From NCBI GenBank assembly GCA_031409955.1, contig JANNYF010000068.1:1-11325 (forward strand): 11,325 nucleotides of DNA. Reading direction: 5' to 3'. Shown here in pieces: positions 6,166 through 11,325 of this stretch. The notes beneath the pieces are model-generated. The model saw only the letters and a program-made list of their open reading frames with translations. It was not told the DNA's origin and ran no database searches. The DNA is from JAFDVL01 sp031409955 (lineage in GTDB: Bacteria; Acidobacteriota; Blastocatellia; RBC074). The position numbers were made by a program, and so were the translations under genes. Position 1 is the stretch's first letter, and each line of letters starts with the position of its first letter.

Positions 6166-9100
6166 ATGAAAAAAGCTCTTGGTTTCCTGTTGCTTTTCCT
6201 GACGTCAGTTTGTGGGCTGGCGCAATCCAACACGGGCAACATTGTCGGAACGATCAAAGGCGCAGATGGCGCAGTCATTCCCAATGTGACGGTGATTATC
6301 ACCAACCAACTTACCAATCGCCAATTCACGATGGCGACCAATGGGGACGGGTATTACATCTCGCCACCCTTGCAGGTCGGTGAGTATCAGGTCGAAGCCA
6401 AAATGACGGGCTTCAAGACGGCGCTGCGCCCCAAAATCAGTTTGCAAATTCAGCAAACCCTCGCGGTGGATTTCACGCTGGAAGTCGGCGCACTCACCGA
6501 TCAGGTGACAATCACTGCCGAAACGCCTGTGCTGGAAACGACTTCGACCACGCTTGGCAAAGTCGTAGACAATCGCCGCATTCTGGAATTGCCGCTCAAC
6601 TCGCGCAACGTCTATTCGCTGATTTTCCTGACGCCGGGTGTGTCGGGCAGCATCGGCAACAACTACAACACCATGAGCTATTCGGTGAACGGTGCGCGTC
6701 CGACGATGATGGACACGGTGATTGACGGGCTGACGGCTTCGTTCCCCACGGTCAACGGCTTCACTGGAATTTCGGTCTTCCCTTCCGTAGACGCGATTCA
6801 GGAATTCAAAGTGATGGGTGCAACATACCCGGCAGAGTTTGGGCGCAGTCTGGGCAGCGTGCTGAACGTCGTGTACAAGTCAGGCACGAATCAATTGCAC
6901 GGCAGTGCGTATGAGTTTCTGCGCAATTCGTATTTCGACGCGAATAACTGGTTCGACAATCGGCGCGGGCAAAAGCTCGGCAGCTTCAAGCGCAGCCAAT
7001 TCGGCGGTCACGCGACTGGCCCAATCCGCCGCGACAAGCTGTTTTTTATGGGATCGTATGAAGGCTTGCGGGCGCGCAACTTCGCCACCAGCGTCTTCAC
7101 TGTGCCGAGCGAATTGGAGCGGCAAGGTGATTTTTCCAAAACGCTCAATCAGGCTGGCGCGCTGATTCGCGTCTTCAATCCATTCTCGACGCGCGCGAAT
7201 CCGGCGGGCGGTTTCATCCGCGATCAATTTGCGAACAACAAAATCCCGACGAATTTGATTGATCCAGTCGCGCTGAACATCATCAAGTATTACCCCAAAC
7301 CGAATCTGCCCGGCGATGCGAACACAGGCGCGAACAACTATCGCAACAGCGGTTCGACCCGACTCAAGCTGGACAACTATGACGGGCGGATTGATTGGAA
7401 GATCAATGAACGCCAATCGTTCTTTGGACGCTATTCGTACCGCTACACGCAAGACGTACCGCTCGTGGCTTTCCCCACCGACCAGACCATCGCGGAAGGC
7501 CGCATCATTCAGGAAAACATCGCGCACAACATCGTGATGGAATACAACCTGACGCTCTCGCCTTCGATGGTGTTGACGGCGCGCTCCGGCTTTGCCCGCA
7601 CGCTGTTTGTGTTCTCGAATCAGGGCTTGGGCTTTAAGCCTTCAAGTTTGGGTTTGCCCGCCACGATTGATAGCGTCGTAGATCGCCAAATGTTTCCGGC
7701 AGTCACCGCGACAGGCTATGTAAATTTAGGCGGCAACGATCACCGCTACAACGCGTTTATGAGCTACCCGACGGTCGTCAGCCTGACGCACGCGAAGGGC
7801 AAGCACAACGCGAAATACGGCGTTGAGGCGCGTCCGATCCGCGTCAACGTGTGGGAAGCGCGCAATGCCGGGCAATTCGGTTTCACTGCCGGAATGACGC
7901 AAGGCCCCAATCCAAACACCGCCAGCAGCAGCGCGGGCAACGGCTTTGCTTCGTTGTTGCTCGGCACGGGAGCGACGGGGCAACGGCTGATTCAAGGCTG
8001 GAAGAATGTGGCCTCACAGAGCTTTTATTACGCGTTGTATGCACAAGACGATTGGCGTTTGACGCAGAAGTTGACGTTGAATTTGGGCATCCGCTATGAC
8101 CTCGACACGCCGCGCACCGAACGCTACAACCGCATGAATTACTTCGATCCTGATGCGGTGTCGCCGCTCGCGGCAAAAGTTTCCGCGTTCCCCAATTTGA
8201 AAGGTGGCGTGGTGTTCGTGGGCGTAGATGGCAACAGTCGGCATCAATACCATCAGGACAAAAACAACCTCGCGCCGCGCCTTGGGCTGGCGTATCAACT
8301 GACGCCGAAGACTGTGATTCGCGCGGGCTATGCGCATATTTACGGGCCGTCGAATCAAGCCGCGCAAGGAACCATTGGGCCATTCGGCTTCCGCATTGAG
8401 TATCCGTGGCAAACTACGAATGACGGCATCACGCCCTTCAATCTGTTGCGCAGCCCCTATCCATCGGGCTTCCGCGCGTTGCCCGGCGCAGCGGACGGGT
8501 TGCTGACGCAGGTCGGCGCGAATCTGGAAGCCGTGCTGCAAGACACCATCACGCCGTGGGGCCAGCAATGGAATCTGAATATTCAACGCGAATTGCCGGG
8601 GCAAACGAACATCGAAGTCGCGTATGTCGGCACGCGCGGGCTACAACTTTCGCGCAATGGCGAAGGCGGTTTGAGCCTGAATCAACTTGACCCCAAACAC
8701 CTCGCACTCGGTTCGCAGTTGAATCAACTGGTATCGAATCCATTTTTCGGCTTGGGAACGCTGGGCTTCACCACATCGCCGACGATTAGCCGCGGGCAGT
8801 TGCTGCGCCCGTATCCGCAATTCACCGACATCTTTCCGCTGTATTCCAGCGGCGCATCGTCGAACTACCACGCCCTGCAAATCACGTTCGGCAAACGGCT
8901 GGCGCGCGGGATGATGATTGACGGCAATTACACTTGGGCGAAGAACATCGAAGAAGGATTGAATCATCAGGACAGCTACAACCTGCGTAGCAGCCGGGCG
9001 GTGTCGGGCATTGATATTACACATCGGTTCGTCATCAGCTATCTGTATGAACTGCCGTTTGGCAAAGGCCGCAAGTTTGGCAGCGGTGCGCATTGGTTGG

Positions 9101-9567
9101 TCAACACCGTCATTGGCGGTTGGCAATTCAACGGCATCACGACCTATCAAAGCGGCACACCGCTCAGCATTTCAGCGAACAACACGGCAGGGCTATTCAA
9201 TCCCTTGACCCGTCCGAACACGAATGGCGGCAATCCGAAATTGGAAGGTCGCGTGCAGGATCGGCTGACCAAATACTTCGACACCAGCGTGTTCAGCCAG
9301 CCTGCCGCATTCACCTTCGGCAATGTTGGCGCAGCGTTGTCGAACGTTCGTACCGACACCATTCGCAACTACGATCTGTCGTTCTTTAAGCTATTCACTC
9401 CGATAGAACGGTTGCGGATTCAATTCCGCGCTGAGGCCTTGAATGCCTTCAATACGCCGCGCTTTGGTGGGCCAAATACGAGCGTGACTTCGACGTCATT
9501 TGGGCAAATCACCACGCAGGCGAATGCGCCGCGCCAGATTCAGTTTGGGCTGAAACTACTTTGGTAA
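6166..9567 (+). CDS. TonB-dependent receptor with carboxypeptidase-regulatory-like domain (Oar-like)
   Basis: This is a 1133-residue outer-membrane receptor. Residues 1-20 are a Sec signal peptide (MKKALGFLLLFLTSVCGLAQ); its internal cysteine does not fit a lipobox. Residues about 22-108 form a carboxypeptidase-regulatory-like beta-sandwich (GNIVGTIKGADGAVIPNVTV, then DGYYISPPL.VGEY and GFKT). About 110-235 is the TonB plug, including LPLNSRNVYSLIFLTPGVS, the SVNGARPTMMDTVIDG stretch and AEFGRSLGSVLNVVYKSGTN. The remainder is the beta-barrel, ending in LKLLW with the terminal aromatic residue expected for Bam-dependent insertion. Length and order match the Oar-like receptors abundant in Acidobacteriota. 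The start has GGAGG five bases upstream. There is no SusD-like partner next to it. Possible cargos are oligosaccharides, peptides or chelates; the sequence does not tell. It is divergent from the second MFS permease and followed 126 bases on by the thioredoxin-fusion gene. Confidence 0.95.
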   Translation: MKKALGFLLLFLTSVCGLAQSNTGNIVGTIKGADGAVIPNVTVIITNQLTNRQFTMATNGDGYYISPPLQVGEYQVEAKMTGFKTALRPKISLQIQQTLAVDFTLEVGALTDQVTITAETPVLETTSTTLGKVVDNRRILELPLNSRNVYSLIFLTPGVSGSIGNNYNTMSYSVNGARPTMMDTVIDGLTASFPTVNGFTGISVFPSVDAIQEFKVMGATYPAEFGRSLGSVLNVVYKSGTNQLHGSAYEFLRNSYFDANNWFDNRRGQKLGSFKRSQFGGHATGPIRRDKLFFMGSYEGLRARNFATSVFTVPSELERQGDFSKTLNQAGALIRVFNPFSTRANPAGGFIRDQFANNKIPTNLIDPVALNIIKYYPKPNLPGDANTGANNYRNSGSTRLKLDNYDGRIDWKINERQSFFGRYSYRYTQDVPLVAFPTDQTIAEGRIIQENIAHNIVMEYNLTLSPSMVLTARSGFARTLFVFSNQGLGFKPSSLGLPATIDSVVDRQMFPAVTATGYVNLGGNDHRYNAFMSYPTVVSLTHAKGKHNAKYGVEARPIRVNVWEARNAGQFGFTAGMTQGPNPNTASSSAGNGFASLLLGTGATGQRLIQGWKNVASQSFYYALYAQDDWRLTQKLTLNLGIRYDLDTPRTERYNRMNYFDPDAVSPLAAKVSAFPNLKGGVVFVGVDGNSRHQYHQDKNNLAPRLGLAYQLTPKTVIRAGYAHIYGPSNQAAQGTIGPFGFRIEYPWQTTNDGITPFNLLRSPYPSGFRALPGAADGLLTQVGANLEAVLQDTITPWGQQWNLNIQRELPGQTNIEVAYVGTRGLQLSRNGEGGLSLNQLDPKHLALGSQLNQLVSNPFFGLGTLGFTTSPTISRGQLLRPYPQFTDIFPLYSSGASSNYHALQITFGKRLARGMMIDGNYTWAKNIEEGLNHQDSYNLRSSRAVSGIDITHRFVISYLYELPFGKGRKFGSGAHWLVNTVIGGWQFNGITTYQSGTPLSISANNTAGLFNPLTRPNTNGGNPKLEGRVQDRLTKYFDTSVFSQPAAFTFGNVGAALSNVRTDTIRNYDLSFFKLFTPIERLRIQFRAEALNAFNTPRFGGPNTSVTSTSFGQITTQANAPRQIQFGLKLLW

Positions 9568-9602
9568 TGAAGTGGTACGGTGCGAAGACTGAACAATCAC
9601 GG

Positions 9603-9649
9603 AGTAGCGAATTCATTCGCTGTTTGGCGGAGCAAATAAATTTGCTACT
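9603..9649. repeat. Nested palindromic element between receptor and thioredoxin-fusion gene
   Basis: Two perfect 7-bp inverted repeats with two-base centres lie side by side: AGCGAAT-TC-ATTCGCT (9606-9621) and AGCAAAT-AA-ATTTGCT (9631-9646). The two halves are also inverted copies of one another: 9603-9621 and 9631-9649 are reverse complements at 16 of 19 positions, all three differences being transitions, around the 9-base centre GTTTGGCGG. The result is a palindrome of palindromes. It starts 35 bases after the receptor stop and looks like a REP-type dispersed intergenic repeat or a processing/attenuation structure. There is no T-tract, so a classical terminator is unlikely. Confidence 0.75.
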
Positions 9650-9683
9650 ACGTGAACCGCTCACCCTACTGCCCCTTCACCGT

Positions 9684-9688
9684 GGAGG
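9684..9688 (+). promoter_or_regulatory. Shine-Dalgarno site fixing start of the thioredoxin-fusion gene
   Basis: GGAGG followed by T sits five bases before ATG at 9694. It favours this ATG over the in-frame GTG at 9652, which would add 14 residues and has no ribosome site. Confidence 0.8.
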
Positions 9689-9693
9689 TAAAA

Positions 9694-11277
9694 ATGCTTC
9701 GACCGGGAGAACGCGCGCCATCCTTTTCGCTGCCAGCCATTGATGGCGCGGAATACGAGCTTTCCAATCATCCCACCCTGCTCGTCTTTTTCGAGACAGA
9801 TTGCCCGACTTGTTTGTTGACGTTTCCTTACCTCAACAAACTCGCAGCGCGGCTTGGCAACGGCGTCATTCTTGGCATTTCGCAAGATGACGAAGCCGCG
9901 ACGAAGGCCTTCGCCCAGCAATTGCAAATCAGTTTTCCGATCCTGCTCGACCGCGATTGGAAAGTTTCAGAGCAATACGATCCCGTCGCGGTGCCAACGC
10001 TGTTTTTGTTGGATCAAACGGGGCAAGTTATTCACACCCAAAGCGCGTTTGATAAGGCTGAACTCAATACCATCACCACGACGTTATGCGAAATAACGGA
10101 GCAAGACTCGTTCGTCCTCGCCGAACCGTTTGACGGCAATCCGGCAACGAAGCCGGGCTGCACTTCACGGCATTTGGAACCACGCACAGAAGACGCGGCG
10201 GCGGAAGCAAGCAATCCATACACTCAACGCGGCGCACGCGCTGCGCAGATTGCATTGAGCGATGACGATGATGCGATGGAGTATTGCTTGCGCTTTGATC
10301 CGCTGCCCGTGATTCCGCCGACGTTGGCGCGCGTCGAACGAATGCTCAGCGCAACCACACTTGCGCCGGAAGAAATCATCGCGCTCGTGCCGCCGAACTA
10401 CGGGCAAGCAACGGTTGAAAAAATTGCCGCGAACGCCGTGATGGCGGGCTGTCCGCCGGCGATGATGCGCGTATTGATTCCATTGATGCGCGCGATTTGC
10501 GACGAACGCTTCAACATTCACGGCGTGCAAGCCACGACGCATTTCGCCGCGCCACTCGTCATCCTCAACGGCCCCGTACGCCACGAACTCGGCTTCGTCA
10601 GTGGCAGCAATGTCTTCAGCAATGTAGCCCGCGCCAACAGCACGCTGGGACGCGCCTTGCAATTGATCCTGACCAATATCGGCGGGGCGAAACCGGGCGA
10701 AATGGATATGTCTACGCTGGGCAATGCGGGCAAGTTTTCGCAAGTGATCGCCGAAAACGAAGAGGAAAACCCGTGGGAGCCGTGGCACGTCGAAAGCGGC
10801 TTCACACGCGAGCAAAGCGCGCTGACATTGTTTGCCGCTGAACCGCCGCATGGCATCAGCGAACACAACGCACGCACGGGTCGCACCGTGCTGAAAGCGA
10901 TTTGCCGCGCGCTGGCAACGGTGTGGACATATCGGATGTGCGCGATGTTCGAAGCCTTCGTGATCCTCTGCCCCGAACACGTCAAGACGTTGGCGCGCGA
11001 TGGCTTCACGAAACAAAATGTGCGCGAGTTTTTGTTTGCTAACACGGGTATTCCGCTGCGCCACTACGATGACGACGATGGCGAAGGCGTGCAGTATCAG
11101 CAGCTTTACGAACAGGTGACGATTGATGGCGAGCCGTGTTATCGCAAGTTCGCCAAACCGGAACAAATTCGCATCGTCGTGGCAGGCGGTACGGCGGGCA
11201 AGTTTTCGGCGGTACTTGGAAGTTGGGCGACCGGGCCACGCGGCTCACAGGTCGTCACCTATCCAATTGAGATTTAG
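9694..11277 (+). CDS. Thioredoxin/redoxin-like domain fused to conserved domain of unknown function
   Basis: This is a 527-residue protein without a signal peptide, so probably cytoplasmic. Residues about 1-136 are an AhpC/TlpA-type thioredoxin fold: PGERAPSFSLPAIDG at the start, the redox pair C37-P-T-C40 in FFETDCPTC, SFPILLDRDWKV, and the cis-proline Pro101 in VAVPTLFLLDQTGQV. A linker with KPGC (Cys156) follows. Residues about 220-527 are a second, strongly patterned domain: LVPPNYGQATVEKIA (231-245), NAVMAGC (247-253), NIHGVQATT (274-282), NGPVRHELGF (292-301), RANSTLGRALQ (313-323), AENEEENPW (353-361) and VVAGGTAGKFS near 495-505. From memory this domain resembles proteins encoded beside UGSC-type (seleno)proteins, but I cannot confirm that and give no name. 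The extra cysteines could form a relay with CPTC. The gene follows the TonB receptor on the same strand; the nested palindrome sits between them. The redoxin call is secure; the function of the C-terminal half is unknown. Confidence 0.85.
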   Translation: MLRPGERAPSFSLPAIDGAEYELSNHPTLLVFFETDCPTCLLTFPYLNKLAARLGNGVILGISQDDEAATKAFAQQLQISFPILLDRDWKVSEQYDPVAVPTLFLLDQTGQVIHTQSAFDKAELNTITTTLCEITEQDSFVLAEPFDGNPATKPGCTSRHLEPRTEDAAAEASNPYTQRGARAAQIALSDDDDAMEYCLRFDPLPVIPPTLARVERMLSATTLAPEEIIALVPPNYGQATVEKIAANAVMAGCPPAMMRVLIPLMRAICDERFNIHGVQATTHFAAPLVILNGPVRHELGFVSGSNVFSNVARANSTLGRALQLILTNIGGAKPGEMDMSTLGNAGKFSQVIAENEEENPWEPWHVESGFTREQSALTLFAAEPPHGISEHNARTGRTVLKAICRALATVWTYRMCAMFEAFVILCPEHVKTLARDGFTKQNVREFLFANTGIPLRHYDDDDGEGVQYQQLYEQVTIDGEPCYRKFAKPEQIRIVVAGGTAGKFSAVLGSWATGPRGSQVVTYPIEI

Positions 11278-11325
11278 CCGCGTATGGACGCGAAGTTTTC
11301 TAGAAGTTCTTTGGGTTTTTTGTTT
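11278..11325. other. Non-coding end of window
   Basis: A short stem is possible just after the stop (CGCG, six-base loop, CGCG), and the last bases are T-rich (TTTTTTGTTT), but they are too far apart to form a convincing terminator. The T-rich edge mirrors the start of the window and may be a contig end. Confidence 0.35.

Noticed and set aside
6880..7527. A 215-residue minus-strand open frame inside the TonB receptor gene.
   Set aside because: There is no recognisable domain or ribosome site, and the receptor frame is continuous and clearly real.
9652..9693. GTG start for the thioredoxin-fusion protein, adding 14 residues.
   Set aside because: There is no ribosome site before the GTG, whereas the ATG at 9694 has GGAGG at five bases and gives the usual redoxin N-terminus.
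10165..11166. A 333-residue minus-strand open frame opposite the thioredoxin-fusion gene.
   Set aside because: It has a shadow-type composition (Arg, His, Ala, Phe), and the opposite frame has a clear ribosome site and conserved motifs.
1..11325. CRISPR arrays, tRNA or rRNA genes, transposases, phage genes or toxin-antitoxin pairs.
   Set aside because: I looked for regular repeat-spacer patterns and for typical motifs and found none; the only repeats are the two inverted-repeat elements reported.

Overview
The window reads as an ordinary bacterial chromosomal segment, most likely from an acidobacterium. The best evidence is the large TonB-dependent receptor at 6166-9567, which has an N-terminal carboxypeptidase-regulatory-like domain (the 'Oar-like' layout expanded in Acidobacteriota, Blastocatellia and Solibacter-type genomes). 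Codon use is moderately GC-rich and even across all genes. No 16S rRNA gene or ribosomal marker is present, so the phylum is an inference. Both ends of the window are T-rich and low in complexity, so they may be the ends of a metagenomic contig.

Layout. (1) 1-254: low-complexity start, then the leader of a secreted single-domain fasciclin (FAS1) protein gene (255-800, +). A strong intrinsic terminator follows at 831-869, and then a 28-bp-arm imperfect inverted repeat at 886-976. (2) A minus-strand pair overlaps by 4 bp: an ACS-type major facilitator transporter (1913-3184) followed by a D-2-hydroxyacid dehydrogenase (999-1916). (3) A 76-aa charged helical protein of unknown function (3351-3581, -), whose start is set by a clear GGAGG. 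(4) A DapA/NanA-superfamily Schiff-base lyase or dehydratase (3715-4650, +). (5) A second ACS-type transporter (4715-5968, -), convergent with the lyase. (6) The TonB-dependent receptor (6166-9567, +), divergent from that transporter. (7) A 527-aa fusion of a thioredoxin-like (CPTC) domain to a large conserved domain of unclear function (9694-11277, +).

How they may work together (inference). Two organic-anion/sugar-acid-type MFS permeases, a pyruvate-type Schiff-base lyase-fold enzyme and a D-2-hydroxyacid dehydrogenase suggest uptake and breakdown of a small 2-oxo or hydroxy acid, perhaps a sugar acid. The TonB receptor could supply the outer-membrane step. The thioredoxin-fusion gene lies directly downstream of the receptor on the same strand, and its C-terminal domain resembles, from memory, proteins encoded beside UGSC-type (seleno)proteins. 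It is the least understood gene and the best candidate for new biology. No CRISPR array, transposase, integrase, tRNA or rRNA was recognised.
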